Notes under the pieces: generated by a model
Databases searched by the model: none
What the model saw: the letters and a program-made list of their open reading frames with translations, nothing else
What the model was told of the DNA's origin: nothing
Shown here: positions 7,995-15,795 of the stretch, piece after piece
Position numbering within the stretch: the stretch's first letter is position 1
Layout of the letters: each line of letters starts with the position of its first letter
Program-made: the position numbers and the translations under genes
NCBI RefSeq assembly: GCF_029360645.1
Contig: NZ_JARDUA010000005.1
Coordinates: 60,176 to 124,175 of the forward strand
Origin: Pontibacter litorisediminis
GTDB taxonomy: Bacteria > Bacteroidota > Bacteroidia > Cytophagales > Hymenobacteraceae
Reading direction: 5' to 3'
DNA length: 64,000 nucleotides

Positions 7995-8954
7995 TTATTC
8001 TAGTATCAGTTCTTGCTTGTCCTTGACGATCACTTTACTCTTCAGTCTCCCTCCTCTGATAGTTGAATTGGCATAAGTAAGTTGAATTTCATCTTTGATG
8101 TAGTAAACTATATTATCATAGTCGTCATTGTATAGACCATCTAGCCCCTTAGGGTAGCTCTTATATTGTATTGAATTATATTTTGGGGAAATCAATTTAA
8201 TTAAAGCTTTTTCAGCGTCTGAAGTAATTTTGCTCTGTGAAGGAAGCTCACCTTTTAATATGGGCAGAATGTGTTTTATATCGTCTTCAGAAGTGTACGA
8301 CCTAGACAGAAACTCTGGAGTTAGCGTAAATAAAAGCAATACCGTTTCATCCTTTGGTAGCTCCCCAGAACTTATGTTGTGTTCTAAAGATAGAATCTGC
8401 TGAAGCTTCGAGTGATTGGATAGGCGTTTTATTATTGATTGTTCTGTCGCTTTACCAACATATAACACCTGATATTTTCTGAAATCTCTAATGTTTCTGT
8501 TAACTGTTGCAGTTAAATCCTTCATGTCATAATGTTTGAGAAAGACTTCGGGGGTAAGTAATAATCTAAATTTTAGATACTCTTCCCCTGTGTAGAATTG
8601 GATTCCAACTACTTGGTTCTTTACTAATCCATCTTTCGCGTATTTTTCATCATTATACCAAAACCTTAATGATATAGGATTATCTATTTTAGCAAATAGG
8701 TTTGTTTGATCAAGAGGTAAGCTGCAGTATAATATTTCTGAATTTTCATTCTGATGTATTTCAAACTTTAAAGCCCAAGCTTTCTCATCAATAGCTACAT
8801 TATTGAAATATAAAACAGGTCTCTTCGTGATAATGTACAGTGTGCTGTTCTCTATGGCTTGAATAACTAACGGATCATTTTTAAGAATCGCAAAATCGTA
8901 GCTGCTCATTGGACTATAAGCTAAACTGAGCTGATTAAAAATGTTATTATTCAT
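7995..8954 (-). CDS. Uncharacterised protein with GIY-YIG-nuclease-like region
   Basis: A 319-residue soluble protein, strongly AT-rich against its surroundings. Residues 161-181 read YQVLYVGKA...KRLSNH, resembling the YIG strand, conserved Arg (R177) and His (H181) of GIY-YIG nucleases. AEKALIKLISPKYN (residues 247-260) resembles their catalytic Glu (E248) and Asn (N260) segment. The GIY half of the first motif is not evident, so activity is doubtful. Residues 1-150 match nothing I recognise. The gene starts 18 bases inside a GTTAGGC-type boundary and is followed at once by an attC-like site, which suggests it is the cargo of a mobile cassette. Defence, repair or a degenerate nuclease are all possible. 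Confidence 0.5.
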   Translation of the reverse strand: MNNNIFNQLSLAYSPMSSYDFAILKNDPLVIQAIENSTLYIITKRPVLYFNNVAIDEKAWALKFEIHQNENSEILYCSLPLDQTNLFAKIDNPISLRFWYNDEKYAKDGLVKNQVVGIQFYTGEEYLKFRLLLTPEVFLKHYDMKDLTATVNRNIRDFRKYQVLYVGKATEQSIIKRLSNHSKLQQILSLEHNISSGELPKDETVLLLFTLTPEFLSRSYTSEDDIKHILPILKGELPSQSKITSDAEKALIKLISPKYNSIQYKSYPKGLDGLYNDDYDNIVYYIKDEIQLTYANSTIRGGRLKSKVIVKDKQELILE

Positions 8955-8972
8955 CTGTTTATTTTTAATGCG

Positions 8973-8979
8973 GCCTAAC
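8973..8979 (-). other. Cassette boundary GTTAGGC
   Basis: On the minus strand, GTTAGGC fits the GTTRRRY core where integron integrases cut after the G. It is complementary to the GCCTAAC that opens the attC-like site on the other side of the gene. Upstream of it (about 8982-9018) lies another imperfect palindrome around ACGcaCGT, possibly the remains of a second site. Confidence 0.45.
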
Positions 8980-9070
8980 TAGAGAATAAGCATTAACGTG
9001 CGTTTATCTGCATTATGTGTGGAGTGTATTGGGCAGCTTAGAGCACAATACTCACTCAATATAGTAAACT

Positions 9071-9556
9071 TTAACTCTCCTCCAGCCCCTTCAGCGCATC
9101 CTGGATCAGGTCGTTCTCATAGCCTTTGCTCATGAGGAAGTACGTTAGCTTTTGGCGGCGGGCGAAGGGGTTCTTTTCCTTTTCGGTGGCGTTCTTCTTC
9201 TCCAACAGCTGTAGCAGGTGCTGCTCGTATAGGTCGGGGTCGATCTCTTTTAAGCCCTGTTTGATGCAGTAGTCGGAAATGCCTTTGCTCTTGAGGCCCT
9301 GCATGATCTTGCGGCGGCCCCACTTCTTCAGGCCATACTTGCCGCGCACGTAGCTTTGGGCGTAACGCTCCTCATCAATCAGCTTTTCCTGGCTTAGGCG
9401 TATGATCAGCTCCTCCACATCGTCGGGCTCCAAACCGTAGGAGTATAGCTTGTCGCGCACCTCCTGCTGCGTGCGGTCCTGATAGGCGCAGTAAGCGGCG
9501 GCTTTTATCAGCGCTTCCTTGGGGGTATAGGTTTTCTGTTTCTTGTCGCGTTCCAA
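9071..9556 (-). CDS. recX: Regulatory protein RecX
   Basis: Binds RecA filaments and restrains recombination. The 161-residue protein shows three helical repeats: YTPKEALIKAAAYCAYQDRT, the central EVRDKLYSYGLEPDDVEELI / LIDEERYAQSYVRGKYGLKK, and GRRKIMQGLKSKGISDYCI. These are the standard RecX features. No ATG is available; the start is TTG at 9556, and that codon touches a copy of AAGTATAA (9557-9564). No recA is next to it. A repeat-rich 338-bp gap lies upstream. Confidence 0.9.
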   Translation of the reverse strand: MERDKKQKTYTPKEALIKAAAYCAYQDRTQQEVRDKLYSYGLEPDDVEELIIRLSQEKLIDEERYAQSYVRGKYGLKKWGRRKIMQGLKSKGISDYCIKQGLKEIDPDLYEQHLLQLLEKKNATEKEKNPFARRQKLTYFLMSKGYENDLIQDALKGLEES

Positions 9557-9894
9557 AAGTATAAATCGGCTTTTACTAAAGTATAAACAAGGTTTGAAGT
9601 TAGGAAGTTGGGTAGTTAAAAAGTTAGAAGTTGCGGGCAGTTTGGGAGTTTAATATTTGTAGGGACGGGTAGCAACCTGTCCACGCTACAGCCTCTTCTG
9701 AGAAACTTATACTTAGGCTGAGGCAATGGCGGGCTCCCCTCTTGGGGGTTGGGGGCCTAGAAAAAGCCAAGGAGGGGTAGGGGTGATTGGAACCGGTATG
9801 GCAATCCTGTACATCCTTTCATCCTGTAAATCCTGATTCAGACGATTAGCAATCTCCAGCCGAAAGCCGGACCTTTGCGGCAGGAAAGTACATT
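9557..9894. repeat. Intergenic repeat cluster between recX and the first EamA gene
   Basis: Holds, in order: AAGTATAA twice (9557, about 9578); a GAAGTTAGGAAGTTGGG-type stretch (9596-9650); the GGACGGGTAGCAACCTGTCC inverted repeat (about 9663-9682), related to 1451-1469; TTATACTT (about 9698); a GC-rich palindromic unit (about 9728-9785); and the ATCCTGT...ATCCTGATTCAGAC series (9803-9843). It looks like an assembly of every short repeat family in this window. No gene is seen. Confidence 0.65.
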
Positions 9895-10773
9895 ATGAAG
9901 CTATCAAAAGGAGTGATATACATGCTGCTGTCGACGTTCTTTTTTGCGTTGATGCAGGTGTGCGTGAAGTGGGTGCCGCATATTCCGGCGGAGGAAATCA
10001 TTGTGTTCCGGTCGCTGGTGTCGCTGGCGATAAGCCTGGTGTTTCTGCGCCGGGCAAGGGTGAGTGTGTGGGGCAACAACCGCAAATGGTTGTTCGCGCG
10101 CGGGGCCTTCGGGGCGGTGGCCCTGATCCTGTTCTTCAACGTGCTGCAGAATATTCCGCTGGCTACGGCGGCCACGCTGCAGTACCTATCGCCCATTTTT
10201 ACGGCCATACTGGGCATTTTTATCGTGAAGGAGCGGGTGCGGCTGTGGCAGTGGTTCTTTTTCCTGGTGTCGTTTGCAGGCATTCTGGTGATAGAGGGCG
10301 TGGAGACGAACGTGGACAGTTTATACTTGTGGCTGGGTGTGGTGAGCGCCTTGTTTACCGGCGTGGCCTACAGCATTGTGCGCAGGCTGAACGTGCAGGA
10401 GCACCCCTTGGTCATTATCTTCTACTTCCCGCTGGTAACGCTGCCGGTGGTGGGCATTTATACTTTGTTTAACTGGGTGCAGCCCGAGGGTTGGGACTGG
10501 GTTATACTCCTGCTGGTGGGCCTGTTCACGCAACTGGGGCAGTACTACATGACGCTCTCCTACCAGCACGAGGAGATCTCCAAAGTAGCTAACCTCACTT
10601 ACATCGGCATTATTTACGCGCTGCTGTTCGGCTTCTTTTTCTTCGGGGAGCTGCTCAACGGCTGGACCTACGTAGGCATGGCGCTGGTGCTGCTCGGGGT
10701 GATCCTGAACGTGCAGTACAAAAATAAGCTCAGCAAAAAAGCAACCCTGGCCGCCGAATCTGGCTCTAAGTAA
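9895..10773 (+). CDS. EamA/DMT-family transporter
   Basis: A 292-residue inner-membrane protein with about ten membrane segments in two EamA halves (about 1-135 and 145-275). Typical motifs are VFRSLVSLAISLVFL and ALILFFNVLQNIPLATAATLQYLSPIFTAILG. The family exports metabolites such as amino acids or nucleotides; the substrate is not predictable. Two reverse copies of AAGTATAA fall in the coding region (about 10319 and 10459), read as Tyr-Leu or Tyr-Thr-Leu codons. Confidence 0.85.
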   Translation: MKLSKGVIYMLLSTFFFALMQVCVKWVPHIPAEEIIVFRSLVSLAISLVFLRRARVSVWGNNRKWLFARGAFGAVALILFFNVLQNIPLATAATLQYLSPIFTAILGIFIVKERVRLWQWFFFLVSFAGILVIEGVETNVDSLYLWLGVVSALFTGVAYSIVRRLNVQEHPLVIIFYFPLVTLPVVGIYTLFNWVQPEGWDWVILLLVGLFTQLGQYYMTLSYQHEEISKVANLTYIGIIYALLFGFFFFGELLNGWTYVGMALVLLGVILNVQYKNKLSKKATLAAESGSK

Positions 10774-10879
10774 GCAGGAGCCTTCGATTTAAGGTATAAA
10801 AAGTATGGTTTTGTGCTGATGATTAAGGCTTTCCTGCGTATCTTTTTAGCTGATATGTTTGCTACTAACCCTTTAGCAC

Positions 10880-13471
10880 ATGCGCCACACTTTCCTGCTA
10901 TTGCTGCTGCTCTTTTTGCCTGCCCTATGTATGGCGGGTGTACTGCGCGGCCGCGTAACCGATGAAAACAACAAAGGCCTGCCGTTTGCCAGCATCTACA
11001 TTAAAGAGACCGCCAGCGGCACCGCTACCAACGACCAGGGCCTGTACCAATTGCAGCTCAGCCCCGGCACCTATACCCTGGAGTTTAAGTATGTGGGCTA
11101 CCGTGCCCATACCCAAACCGTAACGGTAGGCGAGGCGGCGCAGGAGCTGAACGTGCAGCTGCAGCCCGAGGTGCTGAACCTGAAAGAAGTAGTGGTAAAA
11201 GCTTCCGACGAAGACCCCGCCTACGCCATCATGCGCAACGCCATACGGCTGCGCAAGTACCACCGCGACGAGGTGAACGCCTGGAGCGCCCGCGTATACA
11301 TGAAAGGCGTGGCCCGCATGGATAAAGTGCCTTCCAAAATACTTGGTGTGAAGATCGTGGATGTGGATACGGGCATCGTGTACCTGTCGGAGTCGGTGTC
11401 GGAGCTAGCGTTTAAAAAGCCGAATAAGATTTCGGAGCGGATGATCTCGAGCAAGGTGAGCGGCCAGAAGAAAGGCTTCAGCTTTAACCAGGCCTCGGAG
11501 ATGAGCATTAGCTTCTACGACCCGCTGCTGAAGGTGGAGGGGCTGAGCGAGCGCGGCTTTGTGTCGCCGCTGGCCAACAATGCCTTTATGTTCTACCGCT
11601 TTGAGTATTTGGGCACCTTTCAGGAGAACGGCCGCACCATTAACAAGATCAAGGTTATCCCCCGCCGCAAGCACGACCCTGTGTTTGCAGGTAATATTTA
11701 TATCGTGGACGGCAGCTGGCGCATCCACAGCACTGATTTAAGGCTCACCAAGGATGCCGGCATCGAATTCGTGGACTGGATACGGGTGCGGCAGGTGTAC
11801 GCGCCGGTGGCTGAGGACGTATGGATGCCGGTATCGCAGCGCTTTACCTTTGAGGCCGCCGGACTTGGCTTTAAAGGCGGCGGCTATGCCATGGGCGTGT
11901 ACTCCAACTACAAAGTGCAGCCCGCTTATGCCCGTCCGCCACGCGTAGAGGAGGTAGAGCCGGAGCCGACGCCGGAAGCAGCGGTAGCCGCGGCCAAACC
12001 AGCCAAAAAGCCGACCTATAAAGTAATAGAACCAGAAGAAGCAGCTCCGCCGGCGCAACCGGTGGTAAGCGATGAGTTGTTTAGCAAAGAGGTGCTGCTG
12101 GTGGAGAAAGACGCCAACAAACGCGACTCGGCCTACTGGGCCTCCGTCCGGCCGGTGCCGCTCACGCAGGAGGAGGTGGTGGATTACCATAAAAAGGACA
12201 GCCTGGAGGTGATCCGGAACTCCCGGCCTTACCAGGACTCGCTGGATGCGGTGCGCAACAAGCCATCCTTTGGCAGCTTTTTGCTAGGAGGCTATACGTA
12301 CTCCAACAGCTACGAGCGCAAGTTTTACCGCTTCGACCCGCTGCTGAGCCTAACAGGTGGGCCGAGCATCCTGCAGTATAATACGGTGGAGGGCGTGGCG
12401 GCTGATGTGCGCGTTAACTACCGCAGGAACTTTGAGGACCGCCGCAACTATCAGGTAGAGCCGGCGGTGCGGTACGGTTTCAGCAACGAGAAGCTGAACG
12501 CCAAGCTGCGCCTGAGCTACCAGTACGACCCGATCAAAAACAGCACCATCAGCCTGGAAGGCGGTCGCTATGTGGCCCAAATCAACAACCTGGACCCCAT
12601 CTCGCCTTTTGTGAACACGCTCTATACCTTGCTTGCCGAGCGCAACTACCTCAAGCTCTACCAGCGCGACTTTGGGCAGGTGAGCTACCGTAGCGAACTC
12701 TGGAACGGGCTGAGCCTGAGCACCACCCTGAATTACGCGCACCGCATGCCGCTGGAGAACACAGCCGACTTTACCTTCCGGGACCGTGGCACCGACGAGT
12801 CGGGCCGCTTTACCTCCAACGTACCGGATAATGCGGAGCTGCCAGATGCGTCTTTCTCGCCGCACCAGGCCCTGACGGTTACTGCCGCGTTAAGTATAAA
12901 GCCAGGCATGCGCTACATCTCCCGCCCCGATAATAAGATCAACCTGGGGTCGAAGTATCCAACCTTTACCCTAAGTTACCGCGGCGGTCTAAAAGTTTTG
13001 GGAGGCGATGTGAAGTATAGCACAGCAGGATTAAGCATTGCCGATGATGTGAGCTTTGGCTTGCTGGGCCGCAGCAAGTACAGCGTGCTGGGGGCCGTGT
13101 TTTGGGGAAAAGAGGACATGCGCCTGCTGGACTACAAGCACTTCAATGGCAACCGCACCCTCATCGCAGGTACTTATGAGGGCTTCCAGCTGCTGGACTA
13201 CTACCGCTACAGCACCAACAACCGCTACCTGGAGGCGCATTACGAGCATCACTTCAATGGTTTCCTGTTCAACAAAATACCGCTGTTCCGAAAGCTGAAG
13301 TGGCAGGAGGTGGTGAGCCTGAACTACCTGAACACGCAGGAGTCGCGGCACTACCTGGAGCTGGGGCTGGGCATTGAGCACATCTTTAAAGTGCTGCGCG
13401 TGGATTTTGTGACCTCGTTTCAGGAGGGCAACAAAGCCAGAACAGGCGTGATGGTTGGTTTCGGGTTCTGA
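10880..13471 (+). CDS. DUF5686 outer-membrane protein with carboxypeptidase-like regulatory domain
   Basis: An 863-residue protein with a signal peptide (cleavage near residue 20). A carboxypeptidase-regulatory-like beta domain follows (RGRVTDENNKGLPFASIYI to about residue 95). It is joined through a LNLKEVVVKASDEDPAYAIMRNAI segment to a long DUF5686 region that ends in aromatic-rich beta strands and a terminal Phe (VMVGFGF), the usual end of an outer-membrane barrel. A Pro/Glu/Ala-rich linker lies at about 355-400. Related Bacteroidota proteins sit in the outer membrane, but their role is unknown. One AAGTATAA lies at about 12893. The next gene follows after an 86-bp gap. Confidence 0.85.
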   Translation: MRHTFLLLLLLFLPALCMAGVLRGRVTDENNKGLPFASIYIKETASGTATNDQGLYQLQLSPGTYTLEFKYVGYRAHTQTVTVGEAAQELNVQLQPEVLNLKEVVVKASDEDPAYAIMRNAIRLRKYHRDEVNAWSARVYMKGVARMDKVPSKILGVKIVDVDTGIVYLSESVSELAFKKPNKISERMISSKVSGQKKGFSFNQASEMSISFYDPLLKVEGLSERGFVSPLANNAFMFYRFEYLGTFQENGRTINKIKVIPRRKHDPVFAGNIYIVDGSWRIHSTDLRLTKDAGIEFVDWIRVRQVYAPVAEDVWMPVSQRFTFEAAGLGFKGGGYAMGVYSNYKVQPAYARPPRVEEVEPEPTPEAAVAAAKPAKKPTYKVIEPEEAAPPAQPVVSDELFSKEVLLVEKDANKRDSAYWASVRPVPLTQEEVVDYHKKDSLEVIRNSRPYQDSLDAVRNKPSFGSFLLGGYTYSNSYERKFYRFDPLLSLTGGPSILQYNTVEGVAADVRVNYRRNFEDRRNYQVEPAVRYGFSNEKLNAKLRLSYQYDPIKNSTISLEGGRYVAQINNLDPISPFVNTLYTLLAERNYLKLYQRDFGQVSYRSELWNGLSLSTTLNYAHRMPLENTADFTFRDRGTDESGRFTSNVPDNAELPDASFSPHQALTVTAALSIKPGMRYISRPDNKINLGSKYPTFTLSYRGGLKVLGGDVKYSTAGLSIADDVSFGLLGRSKYSVLGAVFWGKEDMRLLDYKHFNGNRTLIAGTYEGFQLLDYYRYSTNNRYLEAHYEHHFNGFLFNKIPLFRKLKWQEVVSLNYLNTQESRHYLELGLGIEHIFKVLRVDFVTSFQEGNKARTGVMVGFGF

Positions 13472-13557
13472 GGCAGCAGGTTAGGCTCCTGGTGCTGGAT
13501 AACCTAATGAGCACGGTGGCCGTTAAAAATAGCCGATGAACTAATTAACAACGAATC

Positions 13558-13863
13558 ATGAAGACATCAGATATACTAAAGCCAGCGTTGGCGCTGGCGT
13601 TTTTTGCTGTAGTAGGCTTTGGCTGCGACAATAGGGCTGAAAGAATAGAGGAAGAAGATACCACAGGAACCGCAGAGGCGGTGGTAGAAGGAGATGAAGG
13701 AGCCGCGAACCTAAATGAACCGCGCCCAGCGCCCATCGGCGACACAGCCGTAACCGGTGAGCAGGCCGACCAGTTCGGCAACCCTGAGCCAAACGTAGAC
13801 TCAGCCGCCCGTGAGTTGCAGCGCTTGGATGAGCAGAAACAGCGGGGCACCACCACGAATTAA
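13558..13863 (+). CDS. Small predicted lipoprotein
   Basis: A 101-residue protein with a lipobox-like VVGFGC, so lipidation at C23 is likely. The mature part is acidic and low-complexity (EEEDTTGTAEAVVEGDEG, then proline- and glutamine-rich). No known domain. It is probably an anchored periplasmic or surface protein. A perfect bidirectional terminator follows. Confidence 0.65.
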   Translation: MKTSDILKPALALAFFAVVGFGCDNRAERIEEEDTTGTAEAVVEGDEGAANLNEPRPAPIGDTAVTGEQADQFGNPEPNVDSAARELQRLDEQKQRGTTTN

Positions 13864-13877
13864 CGTTTAGGAAGTAT

Positions 13878-13917
13878 AAAAAGCGCCTCACCAGCTCTAG
13901 TTGGTGAGGCGCTTTTT
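13878..13917. terminator. Bidirectional terminator
   Basis: A perfect 16-base stem AAAAAGCGCCTCACCA / TGGTGAGGCGCTTTTT around an 8-base loop. An AAGTATAA copy (13872-13879) overlaps its left foot. Confidence 0.93.
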
Positions 13918-13929
13918 GTTTGCCTGGGC

Positions 13930-14070
13930 TGTTTTACCTCACCCCAAACCTCTCCTAAGAACAGGAGAGGGAGCTTCCGGTTACCGTTCCAACCACCCCT
14001 GCCCCTCCTTGTCCAAGGAGGGGAATTCACCCCACCCCAGCCCTCCCCTAAAAACAGGGGAGGGAGTTAT
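13930..14070. repeat. GC-rich palindromic repeats, three units
   Basis: Units CTCTCCT/AGGAGAG (about 13945-13972), CCCCTCCTTG/CAAGGAGGGG (about 14001-14022) and CCCTCCCC/GGGGAGGG (about 14041-14064), each opened by a CACCCC- or CACCCCA-type phrase. They match the cluster at 1366-1566. The last unit runs into TTATACTT. Confidence 0.7.
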
Positions 14071-14164
14071 ACTTGCCGCTATACTTAATTACCTTCTTGA
14101 ATGAAGTGAGAGATCTATCGGGAATTCTAAAGAGATCTCTCCCAAAGGTCGAGATGACAAATAG

Positions 14165-14556
14165 CTGTGGCTATCGAACTGATACCCAGTCCTTGGGTTG
14201 AGCGCCTTGTAGATTTCCGGTTTCGCTTTAGCGAAATTGCGGAGACCGCAGGTCAAGCAAAGGAAATGTACACCGCGCGATGCCAAAGGACGAGCCCTCT
14301 CGGGCTTGAGAGCACCAAAGCCAGAAATGAAACGATAGATCTGTATGTCTGGAGGATCAGCAGTAACTATAAAGTATAGCTTGTTTTCAGTTACGGGAAG
14401 CTGCGGCGATGAAAGTATAGCCAAAGTACGGCTGCTGCGGATCTGGAGATCCGCAGCAGAGAAGGTTCCGGACAAGGATGTCCGGAACAGCGATAGAAGA
14501 TTAGTTCGGGCTGCACAAAGTCGTGGCAGCAAAGACACACGGACGCTTACGCCAGT
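14165..14556. repeat. Structured dispersed repeat, copy B
   Basis: Homologous to 1585-1858, with the shared blocks in the same order but with added sequence in the distal half. Extra hairpins absent from copy A are TTTCGC/GCGAAA (about 14220-14235), GCTGCTGCGGATC/GATCCGCAGCAG (about 14431-14458) and GTTCCGGACA/TGTCCGGAAC (about 14465-14488). The hairpin CTCTC/GAGAG (about 14297-14312) replaces CCTCC/GGAGG of copy A. The minus-strand frame through it is open for 149 codons. I do not call it a gene. Confidence 0.65.
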
Positions 14557-14577
14557 AAAACAGAGGCAGAGGCAGAA

Positions 14578-15525
14578 TTACTTCACCACCGCCGCAGTCC
14601 CCACAGGCGGGATCACCAGCCCATCGCCCCGCTTCTTGCGGCCCTTCAGGTTTATGTTGTAGATGATCACCGAGATAAAAATAATGATATAAGCCACAAC
14701 TTTGGTGGCGGTTGTCTGCTCACCAAAGTATAGGAAGGCCATCACGAAATTCAGGATCGGGTTGATGTACATCAGGATGCCAATGGTGCCGGAGGTTAGC
14801 TCCTTCAGGGCGAACAGGTTCAGGAACAGCGGCAGCACCGTGAAAGCGGCGCTCAGCAAGCCAACATGCAGAAAGAAATGCGAGTCGAGCTTGGCGTTGC
14901 CCCCCGTAAAAAAAGTATAAAAGGGCCCGATAAAGATAAAAGCTAGGATCAGCTGCAGCTTCAGGAGTACGATCTTGTCATAAGCCTTCAAAAGCCGCTG
15001 CGTGATCAGGTAAAAGGCATAGCTCAGGGCAATCAGCAAACTGAACAGCAGGCTCGTAATCTCGCCACTGCCTACCAGTGCACAGCTCAGGGCACTCAGG
15101 CCAATGGCCAGCCACTGGTTCGGGCGCAGCTCCTCCTTCAGCAATAAAAACCCCAGCACCGCCGTAAGTATAGGGCAGAGCAGGTAAGAGAAGGAGCCGG
15201 TCTGGATATTGATGTGGTTGACCACGTAGATAAAAGCCAGCCAGTTGGTGGTGAGCAGCACCCCGCCCAGGAACGTGTAAAGCAGGAACAGCCGTTTTTC
15301 GCGGGCGCCGGAGCTCTTAAGCTGGGCTATCGTAGCCAACAGCTGCTTGCGGCGGAACAACAGCGAGATAACCAGCAGCAGTCCTACCGACAGCGCCACC
15401 CGAAAGTATAAAATCTGCCCACTGGGGTAGGCAGCCAGCGCCTTTAGCGGAAAGGGGATGAAGCCCCAGATAATAAACGCCGCCAGGCCCGCCGCGTAGT
15501 ATGGTTTGGTGTTGGTAGTGCCCAT
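14578..15525 (-). CDS. EamA/RarD-like transporter
   Basis: About 315 residues from ATG at 15525; a TTG at 15537 is the alternative. It has ten membrane segments in two EamA repeats. The opening AAFIIWGFIPFPLKAL and FLGGVLLTTNWLAFIYVVNH resemble RarD-type members of the drug/metabolite superfamily. It probably moves a small metabolite across the inner membrane. The last residues GRKKRGDGL form a basic tail. AAGTATAA copies lie inside at about 14913 and 15403, and one lies just upstream at about 15541. Confidence 0.82.
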   Translation of the reverse strand: MGTTNTKPYYAAGLAAFIIWGFIPFPLKALAAYPSGQILYFRVALSVGLLLVISLLFRRKQLLATIAQLKSSGAREKRLFLLYTFLGGVLLTTNWLAFIYVVNHINIQTGSFSYLLCPILTAVLGFLLLKEELRPNQWLAIGLSALSCALVGSGEITSLLFSLLIALSYAFYLITQRLLKAYDKIVLLKLQLILAFIFIGPFYTFFTGGNAKLDSHFFLHVGLLSAAFTVLPLFLNLFALKELTSGTIGILMYINPILNFVMAFLYFGEQTTATKVVAYIIIFISVIIYNINLKGRKKRGDGLVIPPVGTAAVVK

Positions 15526-15537
15526 CGCTGTAATCAA

Positions 15538-15795
15538 AAAAGTATAAAAGTGCGCAAAGGTCAGGAATTCGGTTGTTGATTACTAATAGTTAATCGTTGG
15601 AAGATTGATTTGCTGCTTGGTTAAATTGTTTAGGTCAGGGGTAGCAGGAGGCGCAGGATGGCTTTTCAGCCTTACTCACTCATTCAGAATCCCTAAACTC
15701 TCTAACTCTTAAGCTCTGCTAACTTTCTAACCCGCTAACTTTTTAACTTCCTAACTTCCCCGCCTATCTTTGGCCCGAAGTATAAACTACTCCCC
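15538..15795. repeat. Intergenic repeats between EamA and murF-alr
   Basis: Bases 15690-15760 are a chain of short units of the type CTAAACTCTCTAACTC and TTAACTTCCTAACTT. This is the complement of the family at 4915 and the same sense as 38921-38965. AAGTATAA lies at about 15779, 9 bases before the murF-alr start. The divergent promoters of the two flanking genes must lie here, but none is clear. Confidence 0.55.
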
